DNA of 64,000 bases, from NCBI RefSeq assembly GCF_000426645.1, contig NZ_AUFT01000001.1:248001-312000 (forward strand), read 5' to 3'. Under the pieces are notes generated by a model. The model was given only the letters and a program-made list of their open reading frames with translations. It was not told the DNA's origin and searched no databases. The DNA comes from Nakamurella lactea DSM 19367. Its GTDB lineage: Bacteria; Actinomycetota; Actinomycetes; Mycobacteriales; Nakamurellaceae. This document shows, piece by piece, positions 9,255-17,015 of this stretch; within the stretch, counting starts at the first letter, position 1; every line of letters starts with the position of its first letter. The translations under genes were made by a program, and so were the position numbers.

Positions 9255-10964
9255 TCAGGCCGGCAGCCCGGGCTGCGCGGCGAAGACCTCCTCCCCGGAC
9301 TCAACGGAGTCGTCGTCGTTGTCCGAGCGATTCCGCCGGGCGTACAGGCCGCCGAGCAGAGAGGCGGCGACCGCCGCTCCGCTGAGCGGCACGGCCGCCG
9401 ACCCGGTCGGGGTTTGCTGGGCCGCGGTCGCGACCAGCCTGGTCTGCACGTCGCCGCCGGCGCCGGAACTCCCGGTGTCGACCGAACCGCCGCCGTGGGC
9501 GGTGTAGACGACCTCGGAGCGCGCCGGCTGGCTCGGCTGATTCGCTGCGGGCTCCGGGCTGTAGCTGCCGGAGCCACCGCCGGAATCGCCGCTGCCGGAC
9601 CCGCCGCCGGATTCTCCGCTACCGAGATCGCCACCGCCCGAACCACCGCCGCTCGAGCCGCCCGATTGTTCGGCTGGGAACGAGTCAGGTTGTGCGGCAG
9701 ACATTTCCGGTGCCGAACCGACCAACGATCCGGCGTCCGGCGCGACGGCGAACTGCTGGTCGTCCGACCGCGACGACGGAGTCAGGGTGTCGTCCGCCGC
9801 GAAGTACGACTGCGGTTCGTCGGAGTACGGCTGGTCGAACGATCCGACGTCCGTACTCCCCGGGCCGGCGGGGGTATCGACGAACTCCGGTGTGTCCGCT
9901 GCGCCGACATCCGCGGTCTCGATGCCCAGGTGCTCGCGCAGCCGGTCCAGATCGGACTGCAGGGAACTGATGTCGCCGGCAACCGCATCGGTGTCGATGC
10001 CGGTCGGGGTGTCGACCGACCCATCGTTCGACCCGTCACCCGCACCGTCGGCGACGGTGCCGTCGGCGTTCAGCACACCGAGCTCGCGTAGCGCTCCGAT
10101 CACCGCCTGCCAGATCTGCCCGGCGGTGAACGTCGGTGGCGTCCCGGCCGGTCCGTCGGTGCCGGAGCCCGTGCCGGAACCCGCGTCGGTGCCGGAACCC
10201 GCGTCGGTGCCGGATCCCGCATCGGTGCCGGATCCCGCATCGGTGCCGAATCCCACGTCGCTACCGCTTCCGGTGTCGGTGTCGGTGCCGATCCCGGTGT
10301 CGGTGCCTGCCCCGGCGTCCGTGTCGCTGCCGGTGCCGCCGGTCGCCGCATCGCCGTCGGTGTCGCCGATCAACTTCTCGATCGCGCCGACCAGCGCCCC
10401 GAGCTTGGTGATCTGCTCCGACAGCGTGCCGTCGGCGACGCCGTCACCGTCCACCGACTCGGCGAACGCGCTGAGCTTGGTCAGGATGTTCGCGACGTCG
10501 CCGACCACGGTCTGCAGCTTCCCGGTGTCCAGCGAGGTCGTGTCGACCGCGCCAACCTCAGCTCCGGTGATGGTGGAGCTCTCCGGATCGGCGGCCTTGT
10601 CGACTGCCGCCGGATCACCCTTGAGCACCGGGGCCGGCACGTAGCCGGTGTCTCCGGCGTCGATGATCAGCCGGTTCGAACTGGTGTCCTTCTGGACGGA
10701 TGACGCGAGCTTCACCACGTTGGCGAACAGTTTCAGGTTCTTCGAGACCGCTTGCAACAGCGGGATGACGCTACCCTTGATGTACGCCGACAATGCCGCG
10801 GCGTATCCGGTCCAGCTCATCGCATCGAGCGCTACGCACAACGCCTTGAGCGCGATCACCATGGTGTCGGCGAACTCCGCCGCCTCGGTCATCTTGGCCA
10901 CGATCTTGTCCAGACCATCGGTGTCCGAACCGCGGAATCCTGCCGTGCTCGCCTGCTGGGTCAT
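9255..10964 (-). CDS. Long WXG-type protein with repetitive stalk and C-terminal membrane anchor
   Basis: A 569-residue protein. Its first 110 residues are helical with a WTG turn (51-53), recalling WXG100/LXG-type export domains. After a Ser/Asp/Gly/Thr-rich middle comes a run of GTDAGS repeats (about 236-270), then a long glycine-serine stalk (about 420-500). It ends with a hydrophobic helix (about 521-541) followed by ARRNR and an acidic tail. I chose the ATG at 10964 because GGGAGGTGG lies just upstream; an ATG 33 bases earlier has no ribosome site. It is probably a surface-displayed or membrane-tethered substrate or structural part of the neighbouring EssC-like system. No catalytic motif was seen. 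Confidence 0.65.
   Translation of the reverse strand: MTQQASTAGFRGSDTDGLDKIVAKMTEAAEFADTMVIALKALCVALDAMSWTGYAAALSAYIKGSVIPLLQAVSKNLKLFANVVKLASSVQKDTSSNRLIIDAGDTGYVPAPVLKGDPAAVDKAADPESSTITGAEVGAVDTTSLDTGKLQTVVGDVANILTKLSAFAESVDGDGVADGTLSEQITKLGALVGAIEKLIGDTDGDAATGGTGSDTDAGAGTDTGIGTDTDTGSGSDVGFGTDAGSGTDAGSGTDAGSGTDAGSGTGSGTDGPAGTPPTFTAGQIWQAVIGALRELGVLNADGTVADGAGDGSNDGSVDTPTGIDTDAVAGDISSLQSDLDRLREHLGIETADVGAADTPEFVDTPAGPGSTDVGSFDQPYSDEPQSYFAADDTLTPSSRSDDQQFAVAPDAGSLVGSAPEMSAAQPDSFPAEQSGGSSGGGSGGGDLGSGESGGGSGSGDSGGGSGSYSPEPAANQPSQPARSEVVYTAHGGGSVDTGSSGAGGDVQTRLVATAAQQTPTGSAAVPLSGAAVAASLLGGLYARRNRSDNDDDSVESGEEVFAAQPGLPA
10156..10330 (-). repeat. 18-base tandem repeats coding GTDAGS hexapeptides
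   Basis: Four clean 18-base units occupy 10186-10257 (tcggtgccggaacccgcg and variants), with degenerate units on both sides. They stay in frame and encode a Gly-Ser/Thr-Asp-Ala linker, so this is a coding repeat and not an array. Confidence 0.75.
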
Positions 10965-11169
10965 CCGTCCCCACCTCCCCGCTTCTCCTTGTGCCATCGC
11001 GTTTTTCGCCCGGTACGTTCCGGGATCGCGATGTCCGTTGGGAGAAAGCTATGGCCGGGTTGGCGACCTGCCAAACAAATCAGGGGTGGAAACTTCCGCC
11101 TTCTCGCCGGCGGCCGGAGGCCGGACCGACTCGATCGGGGTGGCTGTGCGAGTCAATTCTCGTTGCGGC

Positions 11170-12030
11170 TCAATCGTTTCGGGACGCCTGGCGGGCGCGT
11201 TCCACCGCCCGTTCCGCGGCCCGCTCGGTCGCCTTCCGCTGCACCTGCGCGAGGTCTTCCGGCGTCACCAGCCGGACCTCGGCCGCCCGTCGGCCGACAG
11301 CGAACCGGACGTTCTGCGATCGCCCCTCGGAGCGGGTGAACGGATCGTCCACCCGGCCGAATGCCAGTCTGGAGATGATCTTGATGGCGTCGTCCACCCG
11401 CTGTGGGCGGACCAGGTTCCAGGCGTACGTGTTCCACTGCGCCACCCGCTCGTAGATCTCCCGGTTGCTGGGCGGCCGCGGGTAGTCGTCCTGCCCGACC
11501 AGCCAGGGTTCGGCCAACGCGAGCGCGACGAACCACTCGCGGCCGAACTGCTCCAGGGTCGGCGCCGCGCTGGTGGCCGCGCTGTCCGGGTCGCCGCCAC
11601 CGGTCGGCGGCTCGGCCGGGTCCGTCAGGTCAACCTGCTCGATGTCCAGATCGAGCTCCAGATCCGTGTATCGGCCGGCAGCGTCGACCGCCCCGCGCAG
11701 CAGCACCAGCTGGTTCTCGCCCTCGTCCAGCAGCGCGACCATCCCGCGGGACAGGGTCACCCGTCGGGCGCCGGCCGGCGCGTCGAACAACGACGACAAG
11801 CGCGCCTCGCCGGCGCCGCTGAACCTGATCCTGGCCACCTCGCTGCCGACCTCGATGGTCAGCGCGGTCCTCGAGGTGTGCTCGGCGGCGGTCGGCACCT
11901 TGACGAACGTGGTCTGCAGGCCGGCGGATATCGGTGGGTCCGACTGTGGATCCCGTCCGATCACGATGGTCTCCCCGGATCCGACAACCACAGCCGCCAC
12001 GGACCGCCCCGAAACACTCACCCTCAGCAT
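11170..12030 (-). CDS. FHA-like domain protein of the WXG100/FtsK locus
   Basis: A 286-residue cytosolic protein. The first ~110 residues look like a diverged FHA beta sandwich (VIGRDPQSD at 23-31) but lack the usual Ser-x-x-His phosphothreonine loop, so phosphopeptide binding is doubtful. A Thr/Pro linker leads to a conserved-looking helical half (about 155-285) with REIYERVAQWN and a basic C-terminus. I do not recognise that half with certainty. It is the first gene of the minus-strand run leading to the WXG proteins and EssC-like ATPase, 205 bases upstream. No clear ribosome site precedes the ATG. TATGCT at 12042-12037 lies six bases before it, which would suit a leaderless transcript. Confidence 0.6.
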   Translation of the reverse strand: MLRVSVSGRSVAAVVVGSGETIVIGRDPQSDPPISAGLQTTFVKVPTAAEHTSRTALTIEVGSEVARIRFSGAGEARLSSLFDAPAGARRVTLSRGMVALLDEGENQLVLLRGAVDAAGRYTDLELDLDIEQVDLTDPAEPPTGGGDPDSAATSAAPTLEQFGREWFVALALAEPWLVGQDDYPRPPSNREIYERVAQWNTYAWNLVRPQRVDDAIKIISRLAFGRVDDPFTRSEGRSQNVRFAVGRRAAEVRLVTPEDLAQVQRKATERAAERAVERARQASRND

Positions 12031-12351
12031 CGGGTCAGCATAGAAGGAGCCATCGCCACGCGCGGCCGGATCGCCGCGCAGTACGAGGGTCAGCGGCTAC
12101 CTGGTCAGCGTCCGAACCGCACCGAAGCCGGCGAGTTGCTCGGCGGTCCAAGCGACAGGACGAATGCTGAAGTCGGTGACGGTGTAGTCGGCCCGCATGA
12201 CGAGTGCGATCGACGATCCGCTGATGACGCCTGTAGCTCCGTGCGGTCCCCGAGCAACCGGAGAGACGAAGGTCCCCGTCAACAGGATCATGATCTGCGG
12301 CTCGGATCCGTCGTCGAGGTCGCCAAGGCCCAACCGATGAGCCTGGCACTG
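12031..12351. other. 321-base gap with one weak open frame
   Basis: This stretch lies between mutM and the FHA-like gene. On the minus strand it holds an open frame in phase with mutM, running past its TGA to a TAG at 12097. From an internal ATG at 12291 it would give 64 residues. No ribosome site precedes that ATG, codon use is less GC-biased than in neighbours, and I recognise no family. It may be a gene remnant or chance. A TATGCT box at 12042-12037 may be the -10 of the FHA-like gene. Confidence 0.3.
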
Positions 12352-13251
12352 TCACACCGGCAGGCCGCGCGGCCGGCGCTGGCAGCGCGGACACAGGTAC
12401 GACGAGCGGTTCATGAACGCCTCGCGCCGGATCGCGGTGCCGCAACGCCGGCACGGCAGGCCCTCGCGGCCGTAGGCATCAAGGGTGCGGTCGAAGTAGC
12501 CGGACTCCCCGTTCACGTTGACGTACAACGCATCGAAGCTGGTGCCGCCGACCGCCAGCGCCTCGGACATCACCTCGGTGGCCGACTCCAGCACCGCCCT
12601 GGCGGCCGGCCGGGACAGCGTCGCGGTGGGCCGTCGGTAATGCAGTTTGGCCCGCCACAACGCCTCGTCGGCATAGATGTTGCCGATTCCGGAGACAATC
12701 GTCTGGTCCAGCAGGGCCCGCTTCAGCTCCGTGTGCTTGGCCCGGATCGCGGCGACCGCCGCATCGATCGAGTACTCGGGATCCAGCGGATCCCGGGCGA
12801 TGTGGGCAATGGCGTCCGGCAGGTCGGCACCGTCGGGAGCGAAGGCGAGACCGCCGAACGTCCGCTGGTCGAGGAAGTCGAGAGTCGGGCCGCCGTCATC
12901 GAAGATGAACCGGACCCGCAGGTGCGGATGGTCGAGCACCGGCGCGGCCCCGTCGGTGGCGTCGAACTGCTCCGGCCGGCCGTCGGCGGGCTCGCCGATC
13001 CGGAACTGCCCGCTCATTCCCAGGTGGGCCAGCAGCGCGTCGCCGTCGTCGAGCACCATCCACAGGTACTTGCCGCGCCGACGGACCTGCTCGATCCGCC
13101 GGCCGGCCAGGATCGCCGCGAAATCCGCGCGACCGCCGGGATGACGACGCACCGCCCGGTCGGAGTGCACCAGCACCCGCGAGAGGCGGCGGCCGGTGAC
13201 GTGCTCGGCCAGGCCGCGCCGCACCACTTCGACCTCGGGCAGCTCCGGCAT
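12352..13251 (-). CDS. mutM: Formamidopyrimidine-DNA glycosylase
   Basis: A 299-residue bifunctional DNA glycosylase/AP lyase that removes 8-oxoguanine and formamidopyrimidines. It begins with the invariant PELPEVE, where Pro2 is the catalytic Schiff-base residue and Glu3 assists. It has the lysine-containing RGKYLWM segment near 60, and closes with the zinc finger CRRC...CPRC that grips DNA. Length and ends are normal. The ATG lies five bases after the rnc stop, so it is translated with rnc from one message. The rnc-mutM order is common in actinobacteria. Confidence 0.97.
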   Translation of the reverse strand: MPELPEVEVVRRGLAEHVTGRRLSRVLVHSDRAVRRHPGGRADFAAILAGRRIEQVRRRGKYLWMVLDDGDALLAHLGMSGQFRIGEPADGRPEQFDATDGAAPVLDHPHLRVRFIFDDGGPTLDFLDQRTFGGLAFAPDGADLPDAIAHIARDPLDPEYSIDAAVAAIRAKHTELKRALLDQTIVSGIGNIYADEALWRAKLHYRRPTATLSRPAARAVLESATEVMSEALAVGGTSFDALYVNVNGESGYFDRTLDAYGREGLPCRRCGTAIRREAFMNRSSYLCPRCQRRPRGLPV

Positions 13252-13256
13252 GTCGG

Positions 13257-14045
13257 TCAGTCGGCGGTCTGGTCCGCCGGCCCGGCGGCGGTGTCCCCAG
13301 CTGCCGTGTCGTCAGCGGGGGTGGCGTCAGATCCGTCGTTGATGCTGTTGTAGGCGGTGGCCGCCGCCTGCTGCTCGGCTTCCTTCTTGGTCCGGCCGGC
13401 GCCGTTGCCGAGCGGTTCGCCGCCGACGATGACCACCGCCTCGAACGTCTTCGCATGGTCGGGGCCGTCCTCGGTCACCTCGTAGACCGGCAGCCCGAGA
13501 CCCTCGGCCGCCGACAGCTCCTGCAGCGAGGTCTTCCAGTCCAGCCCGGCACCCAGCGACGGCGCAATCACGATCAGCTCGTGGAACAGGCGGTGGATCA
13601 CCCCGCGGGTGGGCTCCAGCCCGAGCTGCAGGTACAGCGCGCCGAGGATCGCCTCGACCGCATCGGCCAGGATCGACGCCTTGTCCCGGCCGCCGGTGAG
13701 CTCCTCACCGTTGCCGAGCCGGATCAGCTGGCCGAGGTTCATCGCGCGGGCCACCCCGGCCAGCGCGTGCATGTTGACGATGGACGCCCGCAGCTTGGCC
13801 AACTGCCCCTCGGGCAGGTCCGGATGGGTGCGGTACAGCTCCTCGGTCACCACGATGCCCAGCACCGAGTCGCCGAGAAACTCCAGCCGCTCGTTGGTCG
13901 GCAGGCCGCCGTTCTCGTAGGCGTAGGACCGATGGGTCATCGACAGCACAGCGAGCTCGGCGTCGATGTCGACGCCGAGCTCGGTGGACAGCTGTGAGAC
14001 GAGTGCGGAATCGGGAAGTTGTGGCCCACGCGCCGCACCGCTCAT
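13257..14045 (-). CDS. rnc: Ribonuclease III
   Basis: A 262-residue double-strand-specific endoribonuclease that processes rRNA precursors and other duplex RNA. The RNase III signature [12 protein letters not shown] sits near residues 52-63 and carries the acidic metal ligands; a second acidic cluster, [12 protein letters not shown], follows near 128. A dsRNA-binding domain (about 160-235) ends in [14 protein letters not shown]. The C-terminal Asp/Thr/Ala tail is low complexity. Only 19 bases separate it from rpmF and I see no good ribosome site, so coupling to upstream translation is likely. Confidence 0.97.
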   Translation of the reverse strand: MSGAARGPQLPDSALVSQLSTELGVDIDAELAVLSMTHRSYAYENGGLPTNERLEFLGDSVLGIVVTEELYRTHPDLPEGQLAKLRASIVNMHALAGVARAMNLGQLIRLGNGEELTGGRDKASILADAVEAILGALYLQLGLEPTRGVIHRLFHELIVIAPSLGAGLDWKTSLQELSAAEGLGLPVYEVTEDGPDHAKTFEAVVIVGGEPLGNGAGRTKKEAEQQAAATAYNSINDGSDATPADDTAAGDTAAGPADQTAD

Positions 14046-14064
14046 CGTTTCGTCAGACTGCTTG

Positions 14065-14244
14065 TCAGACGCCGACGACCTGGCGACCGTCGTACTGGCC
14101 GCAGTTCGGGCAGGTGATGTGCGGCGGCTTCAGCTCGCCGCAGGCCTTGTTGCTGCAGGGCGCGAGGGTCGGGACAGTGGCCTTCCACTGCGACCGGCGG
14201 GCATGGGTGTTGCTGCGGGACATCTTCCGCTTCGGGACAGCCAC
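14065..14244 (-). CDS. rpmF: 50S ribosomal protein L32
   Basis: A 59-residue protein read from a GTG at 14244. It starts [20 protein letters not shown], the classic L32 N-terminus, and carries a zinc ribbon made of a CSNKAC pair and a CPNC pair. It was found by reading the gap between DUF177 and rnc. The GTG is two bases after the stop of the DUF177 gene and the order DUF177-rpmF-rnc is strongly conserved in actinobacteria. The four cysteines mark it as the zinc-containing form rather than a zinc-independent paralogue. Confidence 0.96.
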   Translation of the reverse strand: MAVPKRKMSRSNTHARRSQWKATVPTLAPCSNKACGELKPPHITCPNCGQYDGRQVVGV

Positions 14245-14246
14245 GA

Positions 14247-14867
14247 CTACTTCTCCTTCGGTGTTTCCTGCTGGGAATTGCCGGCAGATTCGGGTGACGA
14301 GGCAGCATCAGCCGACGAGGTCGAACCGAACTTTTCAGCAAGCGCCGCCCAGCGCGGGTCCAGTATCTCATGAGAATGACCCGGTTCGAGCTCGGCGAAT
14401 CGCTCGCCGCACTCGGGGCACAGCCCCGCGCAGTCCGGGCTGCACAGCGGGACAAGCGGCAGCGCCAGGGTCAGTTCGTCGCGGACCAGCGGCAGCAGGT
14501 CGATCAGGTCGTCGACCACCCGCGGCAGTTCGTCGGTCTCGGTGGTCTCGTCGGTCGCCGATCCGGGGTAGGCGAACAGCTCCCGCAGGTTCGACTCGAC
14601 CGGCTCGCTGACCGGGGTGAGGCAGCGAGCGCACTCGCCTGTGGCCTCGGCGTAGGCCGTGCCGGACACCAGCACGCCCTCTGTCACCGACTCCAGTCTG
14701 ATATCCAGCTCAACCTCGTGACCTGCGGGAACGGCGAGCACCTCGTTCCCGATCGGGTCGTCGACCGGGAGATCGATGGTCATCGCCTTGAGGCTTCCGG
14801 GTCGCCGACCGAGGGGCCTGATGTCCAGGACCCAGGGAGAGTTGTGGTCGGGGCGCGCGGCAGTCAT
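14247..14867 (-). CDS. DUF177/YceD family protein
   Basis: A 206-residue protein with the YceD hallmark [13 protein letters not shown] (about 98-110) and a second [13 protein letters not shown] cluster near 163-175. DUF177 proteins are almost always encoded directly before rpmF, as here. They are linked to 23S rRNA and large-subunit maturation, but the biochemical activity is not settled. The frame is open further upstream. I chose the ATG at 14867, which matches the usual N-terminus (a short disordered stretch, then [13 protein letters not shown]), over an extension rich in proline with no family resemblance. Confidence 0.9.
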   Translation of the reverse strand: MTAARPDHNSPWVLDIRPLGRRPGSLKAMTIDLPVDDPIGNEVLAVPAGHEVELDIRLESVTEGVLVSGTAYAEATGECARCLTPVSEPVESNLRELFAYPGSATDETTETDELPRVVDDLIDLLPLVRDELTLALPLVPLCSPDCAGLCPECGERFAELEPGHSHEILDPRWAALAEKFGSTSSADAASSPESAGNSQQETPKEK

Positions 14868-15047
14868 GATCTCGATCCAGCTTCGGGGATGTCGTGGTGG
14901 TCCAGCGGGTGGGTGCTCCGGAGAATGCGGCCCGACGTCGACAGGTTCGCCGGGCAACCACCCCAGAGTAGTGCAGGCCGGCAACCCCGTGATGATTCGA
15001 GCTCACGCCGCGAGCCCGGCATCGATGACGCCGCACAGTGAGAAGCG

Positions 15048-15779
15048 TCACTCCCGGTAGTCGGCGACCGCACCCGAACGTAAGGAGGTCCGGCCACGGC
15101 CGACCGTCCGCAGGGTCTTGGTGAGCGTGTCCTCGAGCCCGGCGAGTTTGCCGTCCACGTAGGTGTCGCACTCGGCCCGCAGTCGGTCGGCCTCGCCGTG
15201 TGCCTCGTCCAGGATGTCGGCCGACTGAGCGTGCGCGGCCTGCACCACCTCGGACTGCGAGACGAGCCGGGCCTGTTCGGCCCGGCCGTCGGCCACGCTG
15301 CGGTCGTGCGCGGCCCGGCCAGCGGCGATCAACCGTTCCTGCTCGTGCTGGCCCCGGTCGACCAGCCCGTCGTGCTGGTCCTGGCCGGCCTGCACGGCGC
15401 GTTCGGCGTCCGCATGCGCGCGCTGCATGATCTGCTCGGCCCGCTGAGCGGCCTCGGCAACCATCCGGTCGGCCTGCGACTTGGCGCCGCCCACCGTGGC
15501 CGCGGCCTCCTCGCGCGCGGCGGTCACCAGCCGCTGGGCCTCGGCCTCGGCACCGCTGACGGTGTTCGTCGCGGTGGTCTGCGCCTCGGAGATCATCTGG
15601 TCGCGGTGGTCGAGCACGTCCTGTGCGTCGTCCATCTCCCCCGGCAACGCGTCCCGGACGTCGTCCAACAGATCCAGCACGTCGCCACGCGGGACGACGC
15701 AGGACGCCGTCATCGGAACGCCGCGCGCTTCCTCGACGATGGTGACCAGCTGGTCAAGGGCCTCGAAAACCCGGTACAC
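15048..15779 (-). CDS. SepIVA-like DivIVA-family coiled-coil septation protein
   Basis: A 243-residue protein opening MYRVFEALDQLVTIVEEARG and VVPRGDVLDLLDDVRDALPG, which closely matches mycobacterial SepIVA (Rv2927c). That is an essential DivIVA-domain protein acting in septum formation and intracellular membrane organisation. From about residue 60 on it is a near-continuous coiled coil rich in Ala, Glu, Gln and Arg. The frame is open upstream, but GTG at 15779 has GGGAGG eight bases before it and matches the family start. Its position between DUF177 and coaD also matches mycobacteria. The ending basic GRTSLRSG segment is plain. Confidence 0.85.
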   Translation of the reverse strand: MYRVFEALDQLVTIVEEARGVPMTASCVVPRGDVLDLLDDVRDALPGEMDDAQDVLDHRDQMISEAQTTATNTVSGAEAEAQRLVTAAREEAAATVGGAKSQADRMVAEAAQRAEQIMQRAHADAERAVQAGQDQHDGLVDRGQHEQERLIAAGRAAHDRSVADGRAEQARLVSQSEVVQAAHAQSADILDEAHGEADRLRAECDTYVDGKLAGLEDTLTKTLRTVGRGRTSLRSGAVADYRE

Positions 15780-15883
15780 GGTGACGTCCTCCCTGTTGTT
15801 CTGCGGTCTCAGTCTGCCAATCGGCAGCGTCCGCAGCCGGGAAGCCACGCGGGACTCGGGCAGGGAGCCCGGCCACAGTGCGA

Positions 15884-16426
15884 TCAGCCGAGCTTGGCGG
15901 CCAGCGCGCGCTGGACCACCGGCGGCAGGTAGGGGCTGACGTCGCCGCCGTAGCTCGCGACCTGCTTGACCAGGGATGACGACACGAACGAGAACTCGGC
16001 ACTGGTCGGCATGAACAACGTGTCCACCCCGGTGAGACCGGAGTTCATCTGGGCCATCTGCAGTTCGTAGTCGAAGTCCGACACTGCTCGAAGACCCTTG
16101 ATGATGGCGTTGATGCCGTTGCGGGCGCAGTAGTCGACCAGCAGCCCGCGGAACGAATCGACCCGGACGTTCGGCCACTCGGTGGTGGTGGCGGCCAGCA
16201 GCTCCAACCGCTCGTCGAGGTCGAACATGCCGTGCTTCTCCGGGTTGATCAGCACCGCCACAGTGACCTGTTCGAACAGGCCGGCCGCGCGGCCGATCAC
16301 GTCCAGGTGGCCAAGGGTCGGTGGGTCGAACGAGCCGGGGCAGACCGCATGCGAGGCCGACCCGGGCCGCGCCGCTCTGGCGGCCGGCTCCGGTGACTCG
16401 GATTCCGGCGGGAGGTGGGTGGTCAT
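15884..16426 (-). CDS. coaD: Pantetheine-phosphate adenylyltransferase
   Basis: A 180-residue nucleotidyltransferase for the fourth step of coenzyme A synthesis (4'-phosphopantetheine plus ATP to dephospho-CoA). After a ~20-residue extra N-terminal tail it shows CPGSFDPPTLGH with the TxGH nucleotide motif. INAIIKGLRAVSDFDYE and the C-terminal SFVSSSLVKQ loop (ISSTxVR equivalent) follow. Its ATG overlaps the TGA of rsmD by four bases, so the two are coupled. The rsmD-coaD pairing is widespread. Confidence 0.97.
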   Translation of the reverse strand: MTTHLPPESESPEPAARAARPGSASHAVCPGSFDPPTLGHLDVIGRAAGLFEQVTVAVLINPEKHGMFDLDERLELLAATTTEWPNVRVDSFRGLLVDYCARNGINAIIKGLRAVSDFDYELQMAQMNSGLTGVDTLFMPTSAEFSFVSSSLVKQVASYGGDVSPYLPPVVQRALAAKLG

Positions 16427-17010
16427 TGCGCGCGACCGTAGCAGAGCAACGTGTCGCCGTACCGCTTCGCACGCACGGCGATCAGCGGCGCCGGCCAGTC
16501 CGGCTCGCCGGAGCGTGCGCTCCGTTCAACGACCACCTCGGCGCCGGGTGCGAGCAGCGGTCCCAGCGCAGCGAGCACGGCATGCAGTTCTGCCGCCGGC
16601 AGATCGTAGGGCGGATCGGCCACCACCAGGTCGAAGCTGCGGCCGGCCAGCCTCGGCAGCGCCGCTTGCACATCGGCACCGAGCACCTCGACCGGAACGC
16701 CCGGTGCGGCCGCGGCCTGCCGACCCGAGGTTCCTTCGGTCAACCCGGCCACATTGGCGCGCAACGCCTCCAACGCCCGGCGATCCTTCTCCACCGAGAC
16801 CAGCGAGGCTGCTCCCCGGCTCAGCAACTCCAGTCCGAGGGCACCACTACCGGCGTACAGGTCCAACACCGTCGCACCGTCCAGCGCGCCGGCGGCTTGC
16901 AGAGCGTTGCCCAATGCCGCCCTGATCTTCTCGGCCGTCGGCCGGGTGGTCCCGCCGCTGGGCGTACGCAGCGTCCGGCCCTTCCAGTGCCCGGCAACGA
17001 TCCGCGTCAT
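16423..17010 (-). CDS. rsmD: 16S rRNA (guanine(966)-N2)-methyltransferase
   Basis: A 195-residue SAM-dependent methyltransferase that modifies G966 of 16S rRNA in the small subunit. It has the RsmD start TRIVAGHWKGRTL and the TRPTAEKIRAALGN block. The SAM-binding VLDLYAGSGALGLE (about 65-78) is followed by the catalytic DPPYDLP near 131 (D/N-PPY). It begins five bases after pyc's stop and overlaps coaD, so pyc-rsmD-coaD may share a transcript. Confidence 0.95.
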   Translation of the reverse strand: MTRIVAGHWKGRTLRTPSGGTTRPTAEKIRAALGNALQAAGALDGATVLDLYAGSGALGLELLSRGAASLVSVEKDRRALEALRANVAGLTEGTSGRQAAAAPGVPVEVLGADVQAALPRLAGRSFDLVVADPPYDLPAAELHAVLAALGPLLAPGAEVVVERSARSGEPDWPAPLIAVRAKRYGDTLLCYGRAQ

Positions 17011-17015
17011 CGCCG

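Noticed and set aside
10186..10257. Short regular tandem repeats as a CRISPR-like array
   Set aside because: Units are contiguous 18-mers in frame, without spacers, and encode a GTDAGS linker.
12352..12354. TGA read-through or selenocysteine in mutM
   Set aside because: The zinc finger and normal MutM C-terminus are complete before the TGA, and no selenocysteine signal was seen.
10648..13353. A very long open frame on the plus strand (about 900 codons) across the WXG-type, FHA-like and mutM genes
   Set aside because: It is antisense to three supported genes, has no ribosome site and its composition (Arg/Gly/Pro/Gln) is that of a shadow frame in GC-rich DNA.
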